NCBI RefSeq assembly: GCF_016234775.1
Contig: NZ_JACRAH010000036.1
Location: forward strand, 1-64,000
Reading direction: 5' to 3'
From: Aquabacterium sp.
Lineage (GTDB): Bacteria > Pseudomonadota > Gammaproteobacteria > Burkholderiales > Burkholderiaceae_C
DNA length: 64,000 bases
Below, piece after piece: positions 56,131 to 64,000 of this stretch. Both the position numbers and the translations under genes were made by a program. The notes under the pieces are model-generated. The model saw nothing but the letters and a program-made list of their open reading frames with translations, was not told the origin of the DNA and did not search any database. Each line of letters begins with the position of its first letter. Positions within the stretch are counted from its first letter, which is position 1.

Positions 56131-56663
56131 GAGGTGGCTTTCGGTGGGGTGGTGGCGTCCAGTTGCTGAACATGGGTCAGCCAGCGCGCCACCGTCTGCA
56201 ACTCGGCTTCGGTGAAGCCGGCGGTGAGTTGTTCGTTGATGTGGGACAGGGTCTTGCGCAGCGGCGCCAACTGGGCGCGACCGCGCGCCTGCAGCCAGAC
56301 GCGTTGCGTGCGCGCGTCTTCAGGGCAGGGGCGCCGTTGCACCCAGGCCAGGGCCTCCAGACGCTGGATCAGGCCTGACACGGCCGAGGGCGCGAGGTTC
56401 AGCTCGGTGGCCAACTGGCCCATGGTGGTGCCGTCCTGCCGCGCGAGCACGAACAGCACGCCGGCTTGCGCGGCCGTGGGCGCGGCCTGGCCTTCATGGG
56501 CGGTTTGCGCGTGCAGCGCGCCCATCCAGGCTTGCAGCCGCCGCTGGGCACTGTTGAGCAGGAAGACCAGGCGTGGGCGAGGGGTGCTGGAAGGGCGTGC
56601 TTCGGTCATGTTCAATTTATTTCGCATGCGAAATATGTAGGCAAACAAAAACCGACGTCGCAA
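56127..56663 (-). CDS. MarR family transcriptional regulator
   Basis: GTTMGQLATELNLAPSAVSGLIQRLEALAWVQRRPCPEDARTQRVWL. Confidence 0.88.
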   Translation of the reverse strand: MRRRFLFAYIFRMRNKLNMTEARPSSTPRPRLVFLLNSAQRRLQAWMGALHAQTAHEGQAAPTAAQAGVLFVLARQDGTTMGQLATELNLAPSAVSGLIQRLEALAWVQRRPCPEDARTQRVWLQARGRAQLAPLRKTLSHINEQLTAGFTEAELQTVARWLTHVQQLDATTPPKATS

Positions 56664-56673
56664 GTCGGTTTTT
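56647..56673 (-). terminator. intrinsic terminator downstream of purH
   Basis: AAAAACCGAC-N7-GTCGGTTTTT. Confidence 0.8.
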
Positions 56674-56716
56674 GCGGCCGGCGTGAAGCCGGCTCGCGTG
56701 ATGCAGCGTTTGCTGA

Positions 56717-58306
56717 TCAGTGACGGAAGTGACGCGTGCCCGTGAACACCATGGCAATGCCACGCTCGTCGGCTGCGGCGATGACTTCATCGTCGCGCAT
56801 CGAGCCACCGGGATGGATCACGCAGGTCGCGCCAGCGTCCACCACCACGTCCAGGCCATCGCGGAACGGGAAGAATGCGTCCGACGCCACGGCCGTGCCT
56901 TGCAGGGTCAAGCCAGCATGGCCAGCCTTGATCGAGGCGATGCGGGCCGAATCCAGGCGGCTCATCTGGCCAGCGCCCACACCCATGGTCATGCCGTCCT
57001 TGCAGAACACGATGGCGTTGCTCTTGACGAAGCGGGCCACGGTCCAGGCAAACAGCATGTCCTTGAGTTGCTGCTCGGTAGGTTGCAGCTTGGACACGAC
57101 CTTGATGTCACCGACCAGGTCGATGTTGTCAGCCGATTGCAGCAGCATGCCGCCGCCCACGCGCTTGAAGTCCAAGGCGTTGGACAGGCCACGCGTGGCG
57201 TCAGTCAAGGGCACTTCCAGCAAGCGCACGTTCTGCTTCGACGCATAGGCCGCGCGGGCAGCGTCGGTGAACTTCGGCGCGATCACCACTTCCACGAACT
57301 GCTTGTTGGCGTTGATGGCTTCGATCACATCGACATCCACCGTGCGGTTGAAGGCCATGATGCCGCCGAAAGCCGAGGTCGGGTCGGTCTTCAGGGCCTT
57401 GGAATAAGCTTCCAGCGGGCCGGCACCGATGGCCACACCGCAGGGGTTGGCGTGCTTGATGATCACGCAGGCTGGGACGTCAAAGGCCTTGACGCATTCC
57501 CAGGCCGCATCGGCATCGGCGATGTTGTTGAAGGACAGTTCCTTGCCTTGAATCTGTGTCCAGTTGGACAGCACGCTGACAGCAGGCGAAGCCTCGCGGT
57601 AGAAGGCGGCCGACTGGTGCGGGTTTTCGCCGTAACGCATGCCTTGCACCTTGTGCAGCTGCAGGTTGAACACCGCAGGGTAGGCTTCCTTGGCCGGCAC
57701 GGCTTCGGTCTTCAACTCCGAGCCCGCTTCCAGCGACGTCAGGTAGTTGGTGATCATGCCGTCGTAGGCGGCGGTGTGGGCGAACACCTTCTTGGCCAGC
57801 ATGAACTTGGTCGAACGGGTGATGCCGTCAGTCTTCATTTCAGACAGCACTTGTTCGTAGTCCACCGGATCGATGATCACGGCCACGTCCTGCCAGTTCT
57901 TGGCAGCGGCGCGCAGCATGGTGGGGCCGCCGATGTCGATGTTCTCGATGGCGTTTTCCAGTGTGCAGTCGGCCTTGGCGGTGGCCTGGGCGAAGGGGTA
58001 GAGGTTGACCACCAGCATGTCGATGGTTTCGATGCCGTGTTCCTTCAGCGCGGCCATGTGCTCGGGCAGATCACGGCGGGCCAGGATGCCACCGTGCACG
58101 CGTGGGTGCAGGGTCTTGACGCGGCCGTCCAGCATCTCGGGGAAGCCGGTCACCTCGGACACTTCGGTCACGGGCAGGCCCTTTTCGGCCAGCAGCTTGG
58201 CGGTGCCGCCGGTGGACAACAGGCGCACGCCCTGGGCGTTCAGGGCCTGGGCAAATTCAACGATGCCGGTCTTGTCGGACACGGACAGCAAGGCGGTCAA
58301 AGCCAT
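56717..58306 (-). CDS. purH: bifunctional AICAR formyltransferase/IMP cyclohydrolase
   Basis: [44 protein letters not shown]. Confidence 0.97.
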   Translation of the reverse strand: MALTALLSVSDKTGIVEFAQALNAQGVRLLSTGGTAKLLAEKGLPVTEVSEVTGFPEMLDGRVKTLHPRVHGGILARRDLPEHMAALKEHGIETIDMLVVNLYPFAQATAKADCTLENAIENIDIGGPTMLRAAAKNWQDVAVIIDPVDYEQVLSEMKTDGITRSTKFMLAKKVFAHTAAYDGMITNYLTSLEAGSELKTEAVPAKEAYPAVFNLQLHKVQGMRYGENPHQSAAFYREASPAVSVLSNWTQIQGKELSFNNIADADAAWECVKAFDVPACVIIKHANPCGVAIGAGPLEAYSKALKTDPTSAFGGIMAFNRTVDVDVIEAINANKQFVEVVIAPKFTDAARAAYASKQNVRLLEVPLTDATRGLSNALDFKRVGGGMLLQSADNIDLVGDIKVVSKLQPTEQQLKDMLFAWTVARFVKSNAIVFCKDGMTMGVGAGQMSRLDSARIASIKAGHAGLTLQGTAVASDAFFPFRDGLDVVVDAGATCVIHPGGSMRDDEVIAAADERGIAMVFTGTRHFRH

Positions 58307-58350
58307 GGTTTTTCCTTCAGTTCAAAGAGCGGGGATACAGGGGAAAAGAA

Positions 58351-58611
58351 TCACTTGATGAGCTTGTGCTCGAGCAGTTTGCGGCGCAGCGTGTTGCGGT
58401 TGATGCCCAGCCATTCGGCGGCCTTGGACTGGTTGCCCTCGGCACGTTGCATCACCACCTCCAGCATGGGGCGCTCCACCGCGTTGACGACCATGTCGTA
58501 CACGGCGTTCGGCTCGGCGCCACGCAAGTCATGGAAGTAACCTTCCAGGTTGTCTCGGATGCAGTCTTGGATGTTCTTCTTGCTCATGATGCTCGGGTCA
58601 GTTCGCCGCAC
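58351..58611 (-). CDS. fis: Fis family DNA-binding protein
   Basis: EGNQSKAAEWLGINRNTLRRKL; located between dusB and purH. Confidence 0.93.
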   Translation of the reverse strand: MRRTDPSIMSKKNIQDCIRDNLEGYFHDLRGAEPNAVYDMVVNAVERPMLEVVMQRAEGNQSKAAEWLGINRNTLRRKLLEHKLIK

Positions 58612-59731
58612 AGGAGGCAGCGCTGGCTTCCTGGGCGTCGTCTTCTTCGTCGATGGCGAGCACCGTGTCCGGCAGCCGGTCGTGGTGCAGGCCGAGTTCG
58701 TCGAAGAAATGGGTCACGGCCTGGATCTGGCTGTCAATGCTGTCCAGGGTGTTCATGTGGGCACGGAATTCTTCACCACCTGGCAGGGCGCGCACCGCCC
58801 AGCCGATGTGTTTGCGTGCCGTGCGCACGCCGGCAAATTCGCCGTACAAACCATAGTGTTCGTGCAGGTGCTCGATCAGCCACTGCCTGACCTGCAAGGT
58901 CAGGGGCCGGGCGCGGTGCGTGCCGGTGGCCAGGTAGTGGGCGATGTCGCCGAAGATCCAGGGGCGGCCTTGCGCGGCGCGGCCCACCATGATGGCATCC
59001 GCCCCGGTGTAGCGCAGCACCAGGGCGGCCTTTTCGGGGGAGGTGATGTCGCCATTGGCCACCACGGGCACCTTCACCGCAGCCTTGACGGCGGCGATCG
59101 TGTCGTACTCGGCCTGGCCCTTGTAACCTTGCTCGCGCGTGCGGCCGTGCACGGTCAGCATGGCCACGCCGGCGCTTTCTGCTGCACGGGCAATGCGCAC
59201 CGCATTCTTGTTTTGCTGGCTCCAGCCGGTGCGCATCTTCAAGGTCACCGGCACATTGTGGGGCGCACAGGCGGCCACCACGGCCTCCACGATCTGGAGC
59301 GCCAGGGCCTCGTCCTGCATCAGCGCCGAGCCGGCCCATTTGTTGCACACCTTCTTGGCGGGGCAACCCATGTTGATGTCGATGATCTGGGCGCCGCGGT
59401 CGATGTTGTAGGCGGCAGCCTCGGCCATCATGGCCGCGTCCGTACCCGCGATCTGCACCGAGATGGGCGCGGTTTCACCTTCGTGGTTGGCGCGCCGGGA
59501 TGTTTTCAGGCTGTTCCACAGGTCCTTGCGCGAGGTCACCATCTCGCTGACCGCATAGCCCGCGCCCAGTCGCTTGCACAACATGCGGAAAGGGCGGTCT
59601 GTCACGCCGGCCATCGGCGCCACGAACAGGCGATTGGGCAACTCGATCGAGCCGACCATCAGCGTGCCGGTGGGGAGTGACGTACTGGACATGAGGGTGC
59701 GTTGCATGGCGTGCCCATTTATTTCGGACAC
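58598..59731 (-). CDS. dusB: tRNA-dihydrouridine synthase
   Basis: APMAGVTDRPFR, DINMGCPAKKV, VHGRTREQGYKG, NGDI, GRAAQGRPWIF. Confidence 0.95.
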   Translation of the reverse strand: MSEINGHAMQRTLMSSTSLPTGTLMVGSIELPNRLFVAPMAGVTDRPFRMLCKRLGAGYAVSEMVTSRKDLWNSLKTSRRANHEGETAPISVQIAGTDAAMMAEAAAYNIDRGAQIIDINMGCPAKKVCNKWAGSALMQDEALALQIVEAVVAACAPHNVPVTLKMRTGWSQQNKNAVRIARAAESAGVAMLTVHGRTREQGYKGQAEYDTIAAVKAAVKVPVVANGDITSPEKAALVLRYTGADAIMVGRAAQGRPWIFGDIAHYLATGTHRARPLTLQVRQWLIEHLHEHYGLYGEFAGVRTARKHIGWAVRALPGGEEFRAHMNTLDSIDSQIQAVTHFFDELGLHHDRLPDTVLAIDEEDDAQEASAASCAAN

Positions 59732-59941
59732 TGGAATCTGACCTGAAACCTGAGCTGAAAGACAGCGCAGCCCTGACCGGCAGGGCGATCAGGGCTGCTT
59801 AAAAAGGAGGCAGAGTATAGCCGCGCGGGGGAACCCTGTGCACCCCCTTTGATCAAATTTTGACCGGCAGATCCCTTCCGTGAGATGCGTCACGGTTCCG
59901 CCGGCTTGAGGGGGGTGTCACCTGATGATTGCATTGTTTGT

Positions 59942-59968
59942 GTTGCATACAATCTGCAACTGTTGCAG
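59942..59968. promoter_or_regulatory. inverted half-site array GTTGCA-N7-TGCAAC-T-GTTGCA upstream of ompW-like gene
   Basis: Includes perfect dyad CTGCAAC-T-GTTGCAG at 59954-59968. Confidence 0.4.
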
Positions 59969-60028
59969 TTTGACTGTAACAAGCATGACCAGCTGCCCAT
60001 GACGGGCCTCCATCTCCTCCGCGAAGAC

Positions 60029-60832
60029 ATGAACATCACAATTTCCAGCATCGGCAAGCACGCCGCCCTGTGCGCGCTGACCCTCGTTTCTGCCTCGGCT
60101 CTGGCGCAGACCTATACCTTCAAGATTGGTGGTGGCTACATTGATCCGCGCGCCACCAGCAGCGATATCAAGGGCACGCTGCCAACTGGTGTGGGCGCGC
60201 TGCCGCTGTATCCCGTTCCTCCCGGCAATCAGTTGCAGGTGCAACCCAAGTCCACCTTGCTGTTCAGCATTTCGCGGAGCTTCAACGACAATTGGGAGGC
60301 TGAACTGGTGCTGGGTGTGCCGCCAGAGCACGATGTGAAACTGCGCGTTGGCGATGGCGTCAAAGCCACCGCAGCGACTCCCAATGGTGTGGTGGCAACC
60401 CTGCCATTGCAGTCGCAGGTCGGTGTCGGTGTCGCTCGCCATGTGGCTGCGTACGACGGCGTTGTGGTGGCCAAGGTCAAGCAGACAGCCCCCACATTGT
60501 TCCTGAACTACAAGTTCCTGGATGCTTCTTCTGCGCTGCGTCCGTATGTCGGTGTGGGCTTCAACTACACCCACTTCAAGGTGACGTCCACCGCTGCGGG
60601 TGATGCGCTGTATGACGATGGCCCGGTGCGCATCAGCTCGACTGATTCCATTGGTCTGGCGTTCCAGGCGGGGGCCAATTACAAGTTTGATAAAAATTGG
60701 TCTCTCAATGCCGCTTGGGCTACTGCTGGCGTGAAGAACAATGTCACGATCAACACGAACTCTAGCGAGCAGACCCTGAGCTATCGCTTCCACCCCTCCG
60801 TGTTCTCGCTGATGGTGGGTTATCAGTACTGA
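60029..60832 (+). CDS. OmpW family outer membrane protein
   Basis: Signal peptide; GGGYIDPRATSSDIKG, LNYKFLDASSALRPYVGVGFNYTHF, C-terminal GYQY. Confidence 0.9.
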   Translation: MNITISSIGKHAALCALTLVSASALAQTYTFKIGGGYIDPRATSSDIKGTLPTGVGALPLYPVPPGNQLQVQPKSTLLFSISRSFNDNWEAELVLGVPPEHDVKLRVGDGVKATAATPNGVVATLPLQSQVGVGVARHVAAYDGVVVAKVKQTAPTLFLNYKFLDASSALRPYVGVGFNYTHFKVTSTAAGDALYDDGPVRISSTDSIGLAFQAGANYKFDKNWSLNAAWATAGVKNNVTINTNSSEQTLSYRFHPSVFSLMVGYQY

Positions 60833-60868
60833 ATATCCATTCGGGCCCTTCCTCTTGCATGAATGACA

Positions 60869-60894
60869 GGCCGGGCTCAGTCCCGGCCTTTTTT
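60869..60894 (+). terminator. intrinsic terminator after ompW-like gene
   Basis: GGCCGGG-N6-CCCGGCC-TTTTTT. Confidence 0.9.
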
Positions 60895-61001
60895 CTTCAG
60901 GTGTGTGTCAACGGGCGGTCCCATGGCGTGGGTGTGCCACCACCCAGTCCGACCCAGCAGGTCGCCGTCGCCGGCATTGAGGTTATTGAAACCCCCGCAC
61001 A

Positions 61002-61538
61002 ATGCGTCTCATGGAAGACGCGTTGACGGCGGGGGTTGCCGCCTTGTTGCAGTGGTTGTCGATGCCCGAAGTCGGGCTCGGGGCCGTGTTTGTGATCGCC
61101 TTTGTATCGGCGACCTTGTTACCGATGGGCTCTGAGCCTGCCGTGTTCGGACTGGTCAAGCTGCAGCCAGACATTTTCTGGCCAGCCGTTCTGGTGGCCA
61201 CGGCAGGCAATACCTTGGGCGGCATGGTGACCTGGGGGATGGGGTTGGCCGCCCGGCAAGCGGCCGACAAGGTGCGTCATATCGATATGAGCGATGCAGC
61301 GACCGCGCCAGCCTTGCAGCCCGGCCATAACAAAGCCGCTGATCACAGGGCCCTGCGCTGGTTGCAGCGCTACGGTGCGCCGGCTTGTCTGTTGTCATGG
61401 TTGCCGGTGGTGGGGGATCCCCTTTGCGCGGTAGCCGGCTGGCTGAAACTGCCGTTCTGGCCATGCGTGCTGTTCATGGCCATTGGCAAGCTGGGCCGGT
61501 ACGTGACCATGACCGCTTTCCTGATTCATGTGACCTGA
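61002..61538 (+). CDS. YqaA family (SNARE-associated/DedA-like) membrane protein
   Basis: Membrane protein with ATLLPMGSEPAVFGL, GNTLGGMVTWGMG, LLSWLPVVGDPLCAVAGWLKL. Confidence 0.85.
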   Translation: MRLMEDALTAGVAALLQWLSMPEVGLGAVFVIAFVSATLLPMGSEPAVFGLVKLQPDIFWPAVLVATAGNTLGGMVTWGMGLAARQAADKVRHIDMSDAATAPALQPGHNKAADHRALRWLQRYGAPACLLSWLPVVGDPLCAVAGWLKLPFWPCVLFMAIGKLGRYVTMTAFLIHVT

Positions 61539-61753
61539 TTTCATCTGGTGCAAGTGGCTGTGGTCACATGAACATGGGATTTCATCTTGTAACCATTTCA
61601 GGCGTGTTTTTGTCCACTTTGACATGGTCTGACACTAGACTTGATTCAACTGCACAACTCAAAGGCGGCATGTGTCGCCAGATACAACAAGTGCAGATTT
61701 GACGCTGTCTATAAATGAATCAGGTCCAGGGAGGACTAATGCAGCGGACAAGG

Positions 61754-61786
61754 CCCTGTTGGTCGCCAGCAGGGCCTTTTCTTTTT
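61754..61786 (+). terminator. strong plus-strand intrinsic terminator
   Basis: AAGGCCCTG-N11-CAGGGCCTT-TTCTTTTTT. Confidence 0.8.
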
Positions 61787-61804
61787 TGGGTGATGACGTG
61801 CGGT

Positions 61805-62098
61805 TTATTTGCGCACTTCAATGGCGGTCACGGTGAACTGGCCGCCGATCTTGTCGGCCGAGAAACGCACCTTGTCACGCACTTGCAGGGTCTTGAGCCA
61901 GTTGGCATCGCTCACGCGAAATGACATCTGCATGGCGGGGATGTCCAGATTCTTGATTTCACCGTGCTTCAGTGTGATCTTGCCGGCGTCCTGATCGATG
62001 CGGATCACCTCCCCATCGACGGGCTGCGCCCAAACTGCCAATGCCACGCCCATGCCGAGGAAAAGGCCACCGAGGGTGCGGGCGATATTGCGTTTCAC
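61805..62098 (-). CDS. CusF-like copper-binding periplasmic protein
   Basis: GKITLKHGEIKNLDIPAMQMSFRV (conserved H/W/M-type CusF core), signal peptide. Confidence 0.85.
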   Translation of the reverse strand: MKRNIARTLGGLFLGMGVALAVWAQPVDGEVIRIDQDAGKITLKHGEIKNLDIPAMQMSFRVSDANWLKTLQVRDKVRFSADKIGGQFTVTAIEVRK

Positions 62099-62308
62099 GT
62101 TTTTGCTCCTTCAAAGGGAATGGCTCCCAAGCATTCAACGGGCCAGGGTGCGCCGTCGTTGACCGCACAAGGGTACCCCCATGAATCGAGGGTTTTCATT
62201 TACTTACAGCCTTCAGGGGTGACGCTCTCCTAATATCGCGGCTCACGCTTCGGCGATAACGAATTTTCATGGCGCACAAACGCGCGCCATTTTTGGGGAG
62301 TCTCCTAT

Positions 62309-62962
62309 ATGACCAAGTCGATTTTCCGCTCGCTCAGCGCCATCGCTGTCGCTGCCAGCCTGGTGACCGTGTCTCCTGCTGCCATGGCCGCCACCAAGGC
62401 CGATGTGGCTTTTTCGGCGGACATCATTACCTCCTTCACGATGTTCAACGTGTTTTTCACGGCCTCTGGCTCGGGCACGTACGCCAACAACACGTTCAGC
62501 AGCGCCGCGTCGGACGTGGCGGCCGGTGCGACCCAGCTGGTGTGGGATCCCGCCTCGGCATTGACGCTGTCCATCGCTGGCAACGGCGCGATGACCTTTG
62601 ATGGCCTGGTGTACGACGCCGGCAAGTCTGCCGTGATCGGTGACGTGCACTTCGTGAACGGCACGACCAAGTTCGACTTCGCCGATGTGTCCGTGTTCTC
62701 GGTTGGCCCCCTGACGCCTGCGTTCTCCACCCTGAGCACCGGCGGCACGGTGTCCGGTGATTTTGCGCTGAGCACAACGGGTCTCGGCGGGGTGGCCAAG
62801 ACACTGGGGATCACCGTGCCTATTCCAGCCCAGAACGTGGGCAAGCTGACCATGACTTCCACCGCTGCCCCCGCTGTGCCTGAGCCCTCTACCGCCGCTC
62901 TGGGCCTGTTGGGCCTGGCTGGCATCGTGACCACGCTGGCTCGTCGCCGCCGCCAAGGCTGA
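62309..62962 (+). CDS. PEP-CTERM sorting-domain protein
   Basis: Signal peptide; C-terminal VPEPSTAALGLLGLAGIVTTLARRRRQG. Confidence 0.88.
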   Translation: MTKSIFRSLSAIAVAASLVTVSPAAMAATKADVAFSADIITSFTMFNVFFTASGSGTYANNTFSSAASDVAAGATQLVWDPASALTLSIAGNGAMTFDGLVYDAGKSAVIGDVHFVNGTTKFDFADVSVFSVGPLTPAFSTLSTGGTVSGDFALSTTGLGGVAKTLGITVPIPAQNVGKLTMTSTAAPAVPEPSTAALGLLGLAGIVTTLARRRRQG

Positions 62963-63105
62963 TCCTTTCGCGTTTGGCCGGCCTGCTGGGCTGGCATGAA
63001 TGCGCGCAGCGCCACATGCCGGACAAGTGTCCGCGTGTGGCGTTTCACATTGCGGGCTGTGATGGCTCTTAAAATGCCGCTTCCGTCTTTCGTTACGAGT
63101 TGTCC

Positions 63106-64000
63106 ATGACCGCCACCCACCACCCGCAATCCGACTCCGTTGCCAACATCGCACCTCGTGACAAGGCCGAAATCCTGGCCCAGGCCTTGCCCTACATCCG
63201 CAAGTTCCATGGCAAGACGATTGTGATCAAGTACGGCGGCAACGCCATGACCGATCCCGAACTGCAGGCCGATTTCGCTGAAGACGTGGTGCTGCTCAAG
63301 CTGGTGGGCCTCAATCCCGTGGTGGTGCACGGTGGCGGCCCCCAGATCGACTCGGCGCTCAACAAGATCGGCAAGAAGGGGCAGTTCATCCAGGGCATGC
63401 GTGTCACCGACGAAGAAACCATGGAAGTGGTGGAGTGGGTGCTGGCCGGTGAAGTGCAGCAGGACATCGTGGGCCTGATCAACGCTGCGGGTGGCAAGGC
63501 CGTGGGCCTGACGGGTCGTGACGGCGGGCTGATTCGCGCGCGCAAGCTCAAGCTGCTGGATCTGGAGGATCCCACCAAGGTCCATGACGTGGGCCAGGTG
63601 GGCGAGATCGAATCGATCGACCCCAGCGTGGTCAAGGCTTTGCAGGACGACCAGTTCATCCCCGTCATCAGCCCCATCGGCTTTGGCGTGAAGAACGAGA
63701 GCTACAACATCAACGCCGACCTGGTGGCCTCCAAGCTGGCTCAGGTGCTCAAGGCCGAGAAGCTGATGCTCCTGACGAACATCAAGGGCGTGCTCAACAA
63801 GCAAGGCGAGTTGCTGACCGACCTGACGGCCCGCGACATCGACGATCTGATTGCTGACGGCACCATCAGTGGCGGCATGATCCCCAAGATCGAAGGCGCG
63901 ATTGATGCTGCCAAGAGCGGCGTGCATGCCGTGCACATCGTGGATGGCCGCGTGCCCCACGCCATGCTGCTGGAAATCCTGACGGAATCGGCCTACGGCA
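63106..64000 (+). CDS. argB: acetylglutamate kinase (3' truncated by window; absent from the supplied ORF track)
   Basis: [70 protein letters not shown]. Confidence 0.96.
   Translation, partial: MTATHHPQSDSVANIAPRDKAEILAQALPYIRKFHGKTIVIKYGGNAMTDPELQADFAEDVVLLKLVGLNPVVVHGGGPQIDSALNKIGKKGQFIQGMRVTDEETMEVVEWVLAGEVQQDIVGLINAAGGKAVGLTGRDGGLIRARKLKLLDLEDPTKVHDVGQVGEIESIDPSVVKALQDDQFIPVISPIGFGVKNESYNINADLVASKLAQVLKAEKLMLLTNIKGVLNKQGELLTDLTARDIDDLIADGTISGGMIPKIEGAIDAAKSGVHAVHIVDGRVPHAMLLEILTESAYG

Noticed and set aside
56720-58540. 606-aa plus-strand ORF
   Set aside because: Antisense of purH (and part of fis); no recognisable motifs
59845-59862. TTTGATCAAATTTTGA as an FNR box upstream of the OmpW-like gene
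   Set aside because: Only a partial match to TTGAT-N4-ATCAA, with the second half-site broken
62305-63960. 551-aa minus-strand ORF
   Set aside because: Antisense of a PEP-CTERM gene and argB; argB in the plus strand is unambiguous even though missing from the track

Overview
This 64 kb high-GC window looks like a chromosomal segment from a Burkholderiales-type betaproteobacterium; that placement is inferred from gene content and synteny. The housekeeping backbone includes fadBA and enoyl-CoA hydratase, dapA, pyrC, cysK/cysM-like, dsbD, rnpB, ruvC, purH-fis-dusB and argB. Four accessory modules stand out. (1) A porin/multiheme-cytochrome electron-transfer locus lies at about 25.6-34.9 kb. It contains a 24-CXXCH cytochrome, a 28-CXXCH (+1 CX4CH) cytochrome built on a 474-bp (158-aa) hexaheme tandem repeat, a SPOR/TPR/beta-barrel protein, a b-type membrane protein and a divergent Fe-S flavoprotein. 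It runs directly into a complete ccmABCDEFGHI operon, and two related palindromes sit upstream of its genes. (2) A dockerin-bearing C25 (gingipain-like) peptidase is followed 30 bp downstream by a cohesin/PEP-CTERM protein, with a perfect 17-bp inverted repeat upstream. (3) An OprC/NosA-like TonB receptor sits with two PEP-CTERM proteins whose predicted mature N-termini are both His, plus a DUF2946 protein, suggesting copper handling. (4) A PETase-like hydrolase with no possible disulfide is followed by a divergent lipase-foldase homologue, with an intrinsic terminator between them. Family assignments come from reading motifs and remembered family features; no database search was run.
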